A DNA stretch of 64,000 nt from Saussurea involucrata (taxonomy: Eukaryota; Streptophyta; Magnoliopsida; Asterales; Asteraceae): assembly GCA_033807775.1 (NCBI GenBank), contig CM066313.1:89785484-89849483 (forward strand). Direction: 5' to 3'. The notes under the pieces were generated by a model, which did not search any database, was not told the DNA's origin, and saw nothing but the letters and a program-made list of their open reading frames with translations. The translations under genes were made by a program, and so were the position numbers. Positions 11,316 to 22,513 of this stretch are shown here, in pieces (within the stretch, counting starts at the first letter, position 1; each line of letters begins with the position of its first letter).

Positions 11316-12881
11316 TGTAACAACCCAACTCAAAAATAAAGCTTAATCAACAACAATTAAACAATTCGTCGAAACAGCTCCAAAATACTATAAAAACATA
11401 CGAATACATAAAAAGGTTTGCGGAAAGAACCTATTACACAGCTGAGATTTCTAATGACTATGCTTGACATGCTAAATATAATGGCTTCCTTCTATTCCAA
11501 AGCTTCATGCTCACGCTTTCTCATTGTCCTTACTAGAGCCTTCTACTAAGTGCTTACCTGAAAGTGGTTTAGTTTTTGAAAAGCGAGGGTTAGACCATGA
11601 GGTCTAGGGAGTTCCCTCTAGAAACAAACATCCGCGCCACATAAAATATTGTAGACAGTTTATAAGCATTTACAAAAACAAATCTCAACTTTAAAACATT
11701 CAAACTTTCAAACGCAAGAACTACACATGTAAATGACACACTGAAGTCACGCACACCTGTGACAACGTGTCAGTCTCACACTGCCTTAACTGGAACACAC
11801 CCTCCATGGCATAAACGGGACACACCCCCGGTATGAGCACTAGCAGGACACACCCCCCGACTTAGCCATAACAGGTCCACTTCCAAATGTATGCATACAT
11901 ATTATCTCAACTTTCTCAAATATAGCAAAACATGCAGTTCTATATCATCTCATGCAATTAAAAATAAGCATATAGATCAACAAATTTTCAATTAGAAAGA
12001 CTCACCTGTTATCCTCGCTTAAATCTTCTCACTTACGCTTCTGATCCTTAAATTGAACACCTACGATAACAAAGGAGTGTGATAAGTCACCTGATCATCC
12101 CTTGAGATTCACTCTCAACTCTCTCTTAAGGTCCACTAACACGACTCGAACTTACCTCGAGAAACCATCGAATACCCTTGAAAGAAAAACAACCAAATCA
12201 TGAAAACATCTCCCGGATACATATTGTCCGGATTTACACTTGTCCGGATTTGGGGTTTACCGGATAACTCGTCCGGATTTGGGGTTTACCGGATAACTCG
12301 CACACCCGAATAACATCAGGACCTCCAGGTTTCGGCCTAACCCGAATTTCATCACATCCGGATTTTTGGCGATTTCTGGTACCACCTACGAATTGTCAAA
12401 ACCCCCCAACAATGTGATTAATCGACACCAAACCCCCTTTTAGGTCTCTAAATCGACAAGGGTAATTGTCGAATCCTCCTATAACACTTCCCCAACAACA
12501 AAAACACAACATGTAAAGTCAACACTCAACGAATCAATCGATTAAGCCATTTCGCTACCAAAACTCCCCAAACTTGTTCTTACCAACGATCAAATGATAA
12601 GAGTTAACATTAGAGATTACCTCGAATGGATATTGATGCAGAAATCCATTCCCTATCTAGTAATCCTTCTCGATTTCTCCTCCAAGAATGCACTCTCACC
12701 CTCACATGCTTTCTCTTTGGTTTCACGCAGGCTCCTCAAATGCCAAAAATGATTAAAAGAGTAGGGTTTAGGGTTTTTATACCCCTATTCCACTATTTAA
12801 CATTAGGTCCTTGTACTTTGAACTTTTATTAAAAACCACCACTATCTGGAATCTATTACATATGAGATCCCGGATATTACA
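11316..12881 (-). mobile_element. Gypsy LTR B (minus strand), remnant
   Basis: It starts TGTAACAACC and ends GGATATTACA. On the minus strand it is preceded by a purine run ending AAGTGT, equivalent to the polypurine tract-GTGT junction of the other copies, so it is a 3' LTR with a trace of internal sequence rather than a clean solo LTR. Shared features on the minus strand are the splice donor CAG/GTGAGT at 12000-12008, CAG/GTAAGC near 11552-11560, the block CCCTCGCTTT with AGACC/GGTCT near 11580-11620, GGGACACACCCCC phrases at 11810-11870 and CCGG sites at 12220-12365. The rest of the element is missing. Confidence 0.7.
12200..12365 (-). repeat. CCGG array inside LTR B
   Basis: About nine CCGG words occur in 165 bp (GTCCGGATTT, ACCGGATAACTCG, ATCCGGATTT). 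One unit of about 37 bp is tandemly duplicated. The place in the LTR is the same as in LTR A. Confidence 0.7.
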
Positions 12882-13329
12882 ACACTTTTCCTCTTCAACA
12901 CATTTGAGGAAGCACATATCATTTCACAGACAAAACATCAATTTCACGGACCAAAACTCCAATTCATAAAAGAAATCGTGATCACGAACCCTTTCACGAA
13001 AATTTTATGTATTTTGGTTAAATTGGGAAGAGTTAGAGCATTTCTGTGAATGAACTCTGAACTTGGGACATTTTAATTAATTTCCCAAAAAAAATTATGA
13101 GACAAAATCCATATAAATCAAACAACCTAAATCTAAAATGACGAATATACCCGACACAAGGGCACACGCTAATTTAAGGGGGTCTAACAAAGGAAAATGG
13201 GGTGAATTTGTGAAAAGGTCCCATCCCAAAACAAAATAAATATCACATGAACCATATCCGTAGATTTTCAATTTAGGGACCCCATTCATAATTTTTGACA
13301 TATGACTTGACCAAACATTTAATTTACTC

Positions 13330-13925
13330 GTTTACAAATAAACAGTGTTAAAAAAGGAGCGTTATGGCGTGTGTCATAGTGTGACATGACATAAGACGCG
13401 TCTCCGTTGTTACGAAATGACCCATTGTGTTTCTGTAAGGCGTGACGCGCCATGGTACGCCGCGGCGTACGTTTTTTCTAAACTTTTTTTCAAATCTGTG
13501 TCAATTTTTTAATTTTTTTTATCTTGTATGTTTTTACACTTTTAACTTTACATTTTCTGCTTTTATAGATTTATCTAATCAAGTCACTCACAGTTTCACG
13601 AATTCATAAACGTTGTGGAATCACGACTAAAATGAAGTTGTAAAATTACATTTATAAGTTATATTTTAAATATTTAATCAAAAGCTATTTTTATAATAAT
13701 AATCTATATGTTTGGTGTTCTTCTAATATGAATGTATATTTTTTAATATCATTATTTTATTAGAATAATATATAGAAAACATATGTGTGTGTATATATAA
13801 TTCTATATTTTACATATAAATTTGTCGCCTTATGTCACGCATTGAAAAACGTCGCGTCCTCGTCGTTCGTGTAAGGCTTAAAACTTGACCTCGCTATCAC
13901 GCCACGTCTTACGCCAAATGGAACC
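13330..13925. repeat. Possible DNA-element remnant with CG-rich ends
   Basis: Both ends are rich in CG, in contrast to the AT-rich middle. The left end has GGCGTGTGTCATAG, GACATAAGACGCG and GGCGTGACGCGCC. The right end has the complementary themes TTATGTCACGCA and ATCACGCCACGTCTTACGCC. They look like diverged terminal inverted repeats. No target duplication or coding sequence was found. Confidence 0.35.
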
Positions 13926-14020
13926 TTGCAAATGAAAGAGGTATAAAGAAAACTTTAAATTAAAATCAATGATTTAGTTGAGTAAAAATATTTTGTCCCA
14001 AAATTTTGTCTTTTCAATTA

Positions 14021-14860
14021 AGGTCGTTTGATTTGATGGAATGATTTGGGGGATTCGAATTTCGTGAAATGATTTGGAATTAGAGTGATTTAGAATCTTT
14101 GATGTGTTTGGTTTGTAAAATATGAAATGAAATTATATATATGCCATTTTTTACGGATAATCTATAAAAACAAATTATAAATAATTATGAAAATATAAAA
14201 TTATCTCTTTATTAATTGATTTTTCTAAACAAAAATGGTTTCAACATACATTAAAATATTTTTACATACAAATCTTACGAAATCCGGCAAAATATCAATA
14301 ACCCCCATGGGATTTCTAAATCCCATGTTTGTGAGATTTCATTTTTTTTTTTGAAAAACAACAATATAATTAAGTAGAAACAAAGGAAAGTTCAATCGTT
14401 GTGGCCAAACGAAACACAAAATAAAACAAAACTGAAGCTAACTAAAGAAAACAGAACAAAGACCACGAAGGTGAACATGACACGAGCCACAAGAAAGAGA
14501 GCCAAAATCACTACGAGGGGTAGAAATACGATGTGGCACTGCGGGCCACTGCTCCCAATTCAAAGACTTATTCTCGAAATCCAATTGAACACTCAAAATT
14601 CTTAATTTCTCAAATAAAGCATCTTTCGAAAGCAACTTACCGCGAAGAACAGTATTATTTCGAGGACCCCAAAGAAAGTAGAGAGTAGTCCAAACAAGAG
14701 CTTGTCGTATCCTTTGGAGCAAAGGGGGAAGTGAGAGCACTTGGATGATTTACAATACTGCACACCGAGATTTCAAACTGAAGCAATCCTTCAAACCAAA
14801 TATGAGATTGGAATGAAATTGAATTTCAAATCCTATCAAATCCAATAAACCAAACGAGAC
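14021..14860. mobile_element. MITE split by a LINE insertion
   Basis: The left end AGGTCGTTTGATTTGATGG and the right end, read in reverse as AGTCTCGTTTGGTTTATTGG, form imperfect inverted repeats. Both are flanked by TTA/TAA. The inner arms remain similar (GGAATGATTTGG-like against GGATTTGAAATT-like). Without the LINE the element is about 415 bp. The TTA flank suggests a Tourist-like (PIF/Harbinger) MITE; this is inference. Confidence 0.55.
14342..14766 (-). mobile_element. 5'-truncated LINE (L1-type) insertion with TSD
   Basis: Eleven Ts at 14342-14352 are the poly(A) tail read from the other strand. The 9-bp target duplication GAGATTTCA flanks it at 14333-14341 and 14767-14775. The minus-strand frame 14740-14438 has the C-terminus of a plant L1 ORF2 (RIRQALVWTTLYFLWGPRNN, then KLLSKDALFEKLRILS). 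Only the last 425 bp were copied, as usual for LINE insertions that end early in reverse transcription. Confidence 0.85.
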
Positions 14861-15492
14861 TTAAGACCATCTTCAACTCAACATTGAAAACACTAAAACA
14901 CAAAAGTGGAAGTGTTTTCGTCTTCAACTCAACATTAAAAAACTAAAATCATGGGAGTCGATGAAGTATGCCTCGGTATTTGAAGGTCAATAAAATGGAC
15001 TCTGAAATTAGATATTAATGTTTTATTCAACTTTTATAATTATATATACAGATTAATAGTTTGATACATTATATAATATTATTAAATTTATAGTTTAGTT
15101 ATTTTGTGTTTACAAATTATAAATTATATTAAATAATTAATTTGTCTTATTAAACATGAAAACTAGTAAAAACTAAAATATGAGTAATTGTCTTTGTAAC
15201 ATAATATTTATTAATTAAAAATTGTCATTTTAATTTTACTCGTGTTTGCATTAAATAAAGTATTTTAAAATTCAAGTGATAGTTATTTATTTATTATAAA
15301 AATTAAGTATATATTGTCTTAATAAAATAGTATAATTATAAATACATATATTATTATTTATTTATTTTTATTATAATATTAAGGATGTTTTTAAGTGTTT
15401 TTAAATTTACGATTGAAATTGTTCCCACTATTTTTAGTATTTTTAGTTTTTTTATTTTTTTTTAATAGTTGCGTTGAAAATGCCTTATGTTA
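14861..15492. mobile_element. AT-rich MITE with ~20-bp inverted ends
   Basis: The left end AAGACCATCTTCAACTCAAC and the right end, in reverse TAAGGCATTTTCAACGCAAC, are inverted repeats. They are followed by AAAACACTAAAA-like sequence on both sides. The interior is over 80% AT with no coding capacity. The sequence CTTCAACTCAACATT is repeated at 14925. It abuts the preceding MITE. Confidence 0.55.
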
Positions 15493-16322
15493 AAACATAC
15501 CATTCATGTACTTAAAGGAAAGAATGGAAAAAAGAATTAAATAAATTTATATATAATATAATAGTAATATGTAATTGATGAAAAAAATAGACAGAATTTG
15601 AAAACAACTAATTTTAATTTGACATGTTTGGGGTTTTTTTTCCGGTCACCCAACTATTAGTCTCGTAGTCTTGAAACTCAGTCGTACTTCTTTTGTCTTT
15701 TGGTACAATTCTTCCTTCTTAGGAGTGCTATCTTTTCGACCGATTTCACTCTTTTTTTAGGAAGGGATTAAATGTGGAGCAGACCCGATTTTATAAAGAG
15801 AACTACCAAAAGCCCCAAGTTTGCAAATTACTTGTCGACAAAGGTTACCATTGTTAAACTAACAAATAATTAATTGTTGACCGAAAAGTTAAACAATCGA
15901 TAACAAGGATAAATTAATTATATATTAGACAATAGATTACAAGGAAAAACTAACTCATAAATTACTATTTGTGACAAAATAAATCATAGGTAGCGTTTGT
16001 TTTTTAAGAGGTGCTGAAGTCTGATTTCACTTCTGATTTCTAAGAGGTGGTGCTGAAGTCTGAAATCTGAATCAATTAGACTGTTTGTTTTTGTGTGCCA
16101 ACAGACGTCTGAATATGTATAATTATTTATTTTATTCCTTAAAATGTTATATACTTGAATTAAAAAAATTATTTATTTTGATTTTTTAACCAAGTTATAC
16201 AACCCTTGTGGTTAATATTTACAATTTAGTAGCACCAATCCCACAAATGTGTTGGAAGTATTTAGAATGTGCCATGTATCTAATGAAAAGTCATGTGCAT
16301 CTCTCAATTACTTGGCCCCTTC
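15493..16322. other. Gene-free AT-rich spacer
   Basis: No gene recognised. At 15988-16105 there is a short repeat with two copies of GAGGTG(GTG)CTGAAGTCTGA and GTTTGTTTTT at both ends, probably a small decayed DNA element. Confidence 0.4.
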
Positions 16323-17720
16323 TGTAACAACCCAATCCAAGACATGCCAAAACAAGACATATATAATAATATATCGCCAAAACTTGGCCCAAGGTTCACA
16401 CCATATATAGCATTTAAGGAGTTTTGCGAATCATAAATAAATATAAAGTTTGGCAAATAATATATGGGACACACCCCCCCATAAGCATCACACTATGACA
16501 GATGGGACACACCCCCCATAAGCGTCATACCATAATATATGGGACACACCCCCCATAAGCATCACACCAATACGTATGGGACACACCCCCATATACATCA
16601 CACATTACGTATGGGACACACCCCCCATATACATCACATCATGCATAAGTAAGTCATATGCAACATACATTAAGTAAGCACGCATGTACGAGTAAATGAA
16701 CAAGTACCATCAAGCTTTAGTTAGAAAAACTCACCTGTTACGCTTACGTTCCTTTCTTATTCTGGTATGCACTTCCAAACGATCTACCTGGCGAAAGGAT
16801 AAACTCATAAGTTGATCATCTCAACTCCCCGGACGACACTCTATTCCGGACAGCACACTTATCCGGACAACACCCCTATCCGGACAACACACCTATCCGG
16901 ACAACACCTCTATCCGGACAACACACCTATCCGGACAACACCTCTATCCGGACAACACACCTATCCGGACAACACACCTTTCCTGACAACACCTCTATCC
17001 GGACAACACACATATCCGGACAACACACCTATCCGGACAACACACCTATCCGGACAACACCTCTATCCGGACAACACACATATCCGGACAACACACCTAT
17101 CCGGACAACACACACATAACAGATACTTACCTGGAAACCTTCAAATGGTCGGGGTGTCCGGACATCCAGGAAGGTATCCGGACGTCGACCTGTCCCTTAC
17201 TTGGTCCGATAAATCCCAGAAACGGCCGATAACTCACAGATGAAGATTAACATCTACACCACGGACACTAAACTCAACAATTACTGAAATCTTGACAATA
17301 ATAACACAGTATAACGCCCAAACTTCCCCAATAAGCTTCAACCTCAACTTTTGCCAAAAACCTCAAAAGATAAATCACCCTAACCACATACCACATATTA
17401 AGGATGAGTAGAAGAGAATTACCTGGATGACTTCTTGCAGAAATCGAATCCCCACACACCCTTTTCTTCTGATTTCCAAGCTTAAGGGTCCTTTTTCTCC
17501 AAAATGCTCAAGAACTCCCAACCCTTCTTTCTCCTCTCTATTCTTTCTTCAATCAGCCGCCAACAACAATCCAATTCAGTAAAAGAATGCTCTCTCTAGG
17601 GTTTTTTTTGTGCCCATTTATACCCTACCACATATTTATCAAAAAGCCCCTCAACTTTCATAAATATAAAAATTCTACCACAAGGCTTGAAACTCTTTCT
17701 TTTTGGACACAGTTACTACA
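16323..17720 (-). repeat. 3' LTR of gypsy element C
   Basis: On the minus strand it runs TGTAGTAACTG ... GGGTTGTTACA. A TATA box (TATAAATGG) is at 17613-17625, followed by the CCGG minisatellite at 16835-17112, a donor CAG/GTGAGT at 16729-16737 and a ~40-bp GGGACACACCCCCCAT repeat at 16463-16645. Confidence 0.9.
16835..17112. repeat. 17-bp minisatellite ATCCGGACAACACACCT in the 3' LTR of element C
   Basis: About 16 units differ mainly in the last bases (CACACCT, CACCTCT, CACACAT). Because 17 is not a multiple of 3, all three frames stay open and give a false 143-codon frame. The second LTR has the same array at 23025-23287 with about one unit fewer. Confidence 0.95.
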
Positions 17721-17729
17721 ACACTCCCC

Positions 17730-18300
17730 CCTCAAAAGAATTCCGTCCCCGGAATTCCGTTCTCGAAAAGGTGAGGGTATCTGAACATCATATCCTATCC
17801 CACTTCCCACGTAGCCTCTCTTCCTTTATGATATCTCCACTGGACTTTAACCAGACGAACCTCCCTATTCCTTACTTTCCACTTTACTGTCCACAACCTC
17901 TATTGGTTCCTCTTGTACATCAATTTCTCGTCGACACTGACATCTTCTAACGAAATAGTCACATCCGACTCAGCCAAACGTCTCCTTTGGTAGTCTAGAG
18001 CCACCCTTAACTTCCTGCGAACCTGGATGTCTTAACAGTGGCCGACCTTGCGACCTCCGGTCTCACAACATTTCTTTCCCGCGATGCATCTTTACTCCTG
18101 GAAGGTCCGCAGATAACTGCACATGCCAACCTCTTTGCTTCTCTAAGGACTCTCTTACTTCCACTTTACATAACCCTTCAACAACAAAGCTTACACCAAC
18201 ACTTTCCACACTTTCGATTAATTAAAACTCCCATCCTAGGTAGTTTCGCGTACCACAACTATGACGTCTAAGGCAGATAACACTTTCTCGCCTGAATTGT
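17730..18300 (-). pseudogene. Decayed integrase tail of gypsy element C
   Basis: Read on the minus strand, this region resembles 39850-40290: the end frame before the polypurine tract and the chromodomain-like segment are recognisable. It is shot through with stops and frameshifts. It shows that the internal region derives from a Tekay/Del-type polyprotein gene. Confidence 0.6.
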
Positions 18301-21300
18301 GTTGCCCACGATCCATCGATAAAAGTCAATTCACATGCTTCCACCACAACAACACCCCCACACTAAACAGAGCTAAAAGTAGAAAACCTCCACACTTTAA
18401 CATTTGAAGCACCCATCAATCCATTTTGAACCAATCTTGAAGACACACCGTTGAATTCTCCTTGCATCCAACAGTCGTCCATCCACATGTGAAATAATTC
18501 AAGTTTCACCCACCAACAGAAAGGAGCAACCATGCTCACACAACACTGTTCCTACTAGCTTAACGCTGAACGACAAAGTTTACTTGGAATATTTATCACA
18601 CTACTACCAAGTCCAATCTAATGGTCCTTCTCCCGAACACTACCTTCTACTACTTCCTGCCACTTGCTTTTCAACATAAAACACGTTTCCAAAGAACGGC
18701 TCACTAAAAGATGCACACTCTTGATCAACCGCACAAGCTAGCTTTCCTTGTCTTGTAAACCAAACGCCTACACACAAATCCTCTTCCTCATACTCCCACT
18801 GGAAGTTCATGCACTCGACGGTGACGTTCTGTAAACATCGTTTCCACTTTCCGCCACTTGCCACACTTTCTACTTCCCGCTTACACACTCATTCCAACCT
18901 ACCGTCCCAATTACCCACAGACATTCTCATCCAACATTTACCGCTCCATACACGCAATTTCTACAGTTACTATGCCCAACCAACAGTTTCACCACATCTC
19001 ATACGAGAAATTCTACCAAGTCAATCCGAAATCACACTCGATGTTCGAAGCGACCACCTTTCTCAATTCTCAAACGATATTAACTCACTCCTTTACATTT
19101 CCTTTATGTACAAGGATTAGCTCAGCATTCCTAAGGATTTCGTATCCACCACGAACCACCATGAACTACCCAATTCAAGATCACACCATTTCCCTCATAG
19201 GTAGCCACCAACTTCCACCCCATTCTTTTATTCTCGGATAACAACACCACACACAATTTATTTATTTATTTTTATTTTATTTTATTTTTTTATTTATTTA
19301 TTTATTTTTTTGCCGCCTTGAACAACTTATAAACAAATCCTGAGCAAGGATCTCCACTTACGCTCACCCCATATCAACACTAGTCCATCACTTAACCTCA
19401 CCTCAACTCATTACCACCATGCCTCGCATGCTTACTAATTACAAGTTATCGCTATCTTATCCACACAACCCCACACCAGAGGTTCAATCCTCACGATCAT
19501 TTGTGCACACACTAGTCCGAGCTTTCTCCATGCCCAGCACAACATAAATTGAAAGAGTTTGCGAAAACATTAAGCAATAATTAGTTTTGCAACCCAACGT
19601 CCACACACATATAACGGGAATTCCTGCCTGGTCACTACACACTTGTGGCCTGATCTAGGGCTCACACCCGCCCTTGGGAATAGACCAAGTTCGTTCGACT
19701 AATCCATATGGGACACACCCCCCATATACATCTCACCAAGACATATGCAATTTATATGCAGCTACACATTTAAATAAGCACACTTTAAAAAAATGACAAT
19801 CACTTTTTGACACCTGCTACTGGCACACGTTATAGTCACACACACCGTGACAGCGCCAAAGAGCACACTCGCTACATATGAAACAAATTTATATATATAT
19901 ATATAATTAATATGGGACACACCCCCCATTTTCTCGACAACGCCAGAGCACAATGCATAATTAAAGCATGCATTCTACCACACACTTGTTCATAGCTTCA
20001 TACTTAAGAAGTTGGAAACACGCGAATAGATAACAACCACACCACACACTTAATCGTCGCTTTGCAATAAATGCAGCTGAGAAGCACACAGTTATATAAT
20101 AACTCTGTCACATTTGTATAAAATTTAGGTTCAGAAAGACTCACAACCTTGTCTTTCTCCCATCTAGATGAATCACAAATTAAGACCGTCTACTACACTC
20201 GATCGAGTCCTTATTCCCGACCGACTCTTCGGGTCCACTTGAGGCACGCTCAAATAAATCAAACTATAAGACACATCCTTGCAAACCAACATAGTCTACG
20301 TGTCCCACATGAGTTGGGCTAACTACCTCGTAAATCGTAATTGACATAACAGTCACAAGGAAGAATCACTTATCCAACCAACACATTTCCACCTTCAGGA
20401 TACTCACCAAAAAGGCGGTCCACCCTCTGGGCAGATACACACGTATCCCAACCGACCTCTTATCTCTGCGCACACACTCGACAAAATAATCACACTAAAG
20501 TTAACCTTTCAAAATTTCAAATCTCCCGACAACAAATTCATCCCCGTCGTTGACTTCAACCTCAATACCCGACAATTAGCCTAAAGGCAGGTTCACCACG
20601 ACTCCGGCTCCACGCCGATACCGATTCATTTACACACCACAACATTACCTTCAAAGTATCTTGCCTACATCGAAATCACCGTCGACGGTCATATGTCAAC
20701 TTACCAAATGAGAGCAAGAACTACCATCACACAATCATTTCCACGGTCAAAGCCTGAGACTACAGGTAGACACTGCCCTCCCTATACTAAAACACTAAGG
20801 TCACAAATCAACCATCGACGACTCAACCACATTTTCCACTCCCAGAACTTCGCATATTCTCAGGTACGATATCTCTTACTACCTAGCGAGTTCATAGCCT
20901 TCATGCATGACAACACAATGATTTAAATTGCTTTACACACTCAAAATATCCCACAAAACAAGGTTTTGATATGCATGCCACGATACTCCCATAAGTTACC
21001 ACCACACACACCGATCTCAAAGATCGCTCACACGCAACCTTGTTCATCATTTGAAAGTGCATTCACTGAGACTCTCCTTGTGCAAAATTTTTAAAAGAAA
21101 ACACAGCAATATCACCCATACTGGGATAGTCGACCGACTTCCACACTTGTTGATATGTCAACCACGTTTTCATATCGTTTTCATCCATAAAACCATGCGA
21201 TCAAATATTGTTACGATTTTTACAACAAAGCTTAACTCACTCGCAAAAGAAGTGAAGTAACTCACTATTTCTCCAAGTTCGAAATTTATTACACCATGTA

Positions 21301-22499
21301 AACAAATTTATCTTTTCCTTCCAGCACACACTTGCACACGTCGACTCATTTTTAAAATCAGAAGTTTACAAGACACACGCACACACTCACACATTTTGAC
21401 ATGGGGACATATGTAACCGGTTTGAAAACGTAATGCATGACTCGCTTTACATTGAAGGCTATTCGCTCAAGCAGGGTTAACCTTTTTGCAGTTACAACAA
21501 ATCAACGTCGACACCCTACTTCCCACTACACCATCAGGTTCCTTACATTTGAACCAACCTTCGGTACCGATACTTCCCCACACACTTGGATGCTCCAACC
21601 TCACAGTCACCACCTGACTATTAATTTGTAAAATAAACGGCTTCACCTCGGTCCTAAATTGGTTAACCGACACCAATGTTACCAATCCATACATCTATCA
21701 CTTTTCAACCACTCTTGTTACTCTTCCACTAGCTAGAGAGTAAGAAAGCACATCTCCACTATCCGATCCTTGAGTCGAAACTCTCAAGATCTCAATTCAC
21801 CGACATCGGGAACTCCCAGAATAAAGACTCATAAGAGATTAGGAGCTCACCTCCAATCAATTATTTCCTTAAGAACCCTAAAGGTTCTACTTCACACGGA
21901 CACTCACACCAAACATTCAAACAACGCTTCTTCTAGAAAGAATCATCACTCATACCACGAATAATCTGTACAACACACTAAACCGTTGCCATCATGACAA
22001 GGTAAAACTTTACACACTACTGATAATCTCCACACACTGGCCACCACAGTCTGGGTAGCCGCACGTCAGGGTGCTCTTCCCCGATCCCTTCCACGACCTT
22101 CGCCCCTCCCGCGGGTAGCCGGTTGCCTCAGAGGACTCACTGGTCCCACCTTCAGACTCCCATCCACGCGGATTTCCCCCGCTAAAGGCAAAGCCTCCAC
22201 AACTGGTACAGACCTACTCCTCAAACTTCGTCCTGACATTCACAACTACCGAAACATTACACAAAATATAGATTAACAACCGTCCCAAAATAACACGGCA
22301 AGAATGATCACCGTCATGCACCTGTAAATTCACAATTACACTGGCCAGGTGTAATTCCAAACTTACCTTACATGATAGTTCTCACCAACCTATTATTCAC
22401 ACTCCCCAGTGAGGTCTTCCTAGGCCTTCCTACATTCTCAGTTGTACTCCTACAGTTTAAGTTTAGGCCCATCCGGTCACCTAAATCCCTTAAACCATG
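18301..22499 (-). other. Degenerate internal region of gypsy element C
   Basis: No protein recognised. The plus strand is C/A-rich and G-poor, as expected for the complement of a gypsy coding strand. GGGACACACCCCCCAT phrases like those of the LTR recur at 19705 and 19913, and an LTR-like stretch with ATATATATAT follows. This suggests that remains of an older LTR are buried inside. A TTTATTTATTTTTAT low-complexity run is at 19258-19310. Confidence 0.5.
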
Positions 22500-22511
22500 G
22501 CTCTGATACCA
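22500..22511 (-). other. Primer binding site, tRNA-iMet type
   Basis: On the minus strand the sequence TGGTATCAGAGC, two bases from the 5' LTR, is complementary to the 3' end of plant initiator tRNA-Met. This fixes element orientation. Confidence 0.9.
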
Positions 22512-22513
22512 TT

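Larger units (their letters stand above)
11009..13087. repeat. Diverged inverted-repeat (foldback-like) element split by a gypsy LTR
   Basis: The arms at about 11009-11310 and 12917-13087 match in inverted orientation. AATTAATTAAAAAG against TTTTAATTAATTTCC, CCAATTTAATCAAAATAC against GTATTTTGGTTAAATTGG, and GTGATCAC occur in the same order. The phrase AAACATCAATTTCACGGA occurs in direct orientation on both sides of the LTR. The gypsy LTR 11316-12881 lies between the arms. Confidence 0.5.

Noticed and set aside
11316..12916. Solo LTR with TSD GCACA
   Set aside because: The right-hand GCACA lies 30 bp beyond the LTR end, and polypurine-like sequence follows the LTR, so it is more likely a remnant of a larger element.
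16463..16645. CRISPR-like array of GGGACACACCCCCCAT repeats
   Set aside because: Plant LTR with short tandem repeats; spacers are themselves repeated, not unique.
16812..17243. 143-codon open frame with repeated TPIRTTHLSGQH-like protein; likewise 23003-23293
   Set aside because: Created by the 17-bp minisatellite, which keeps all frames open; it lies inside LTRs.
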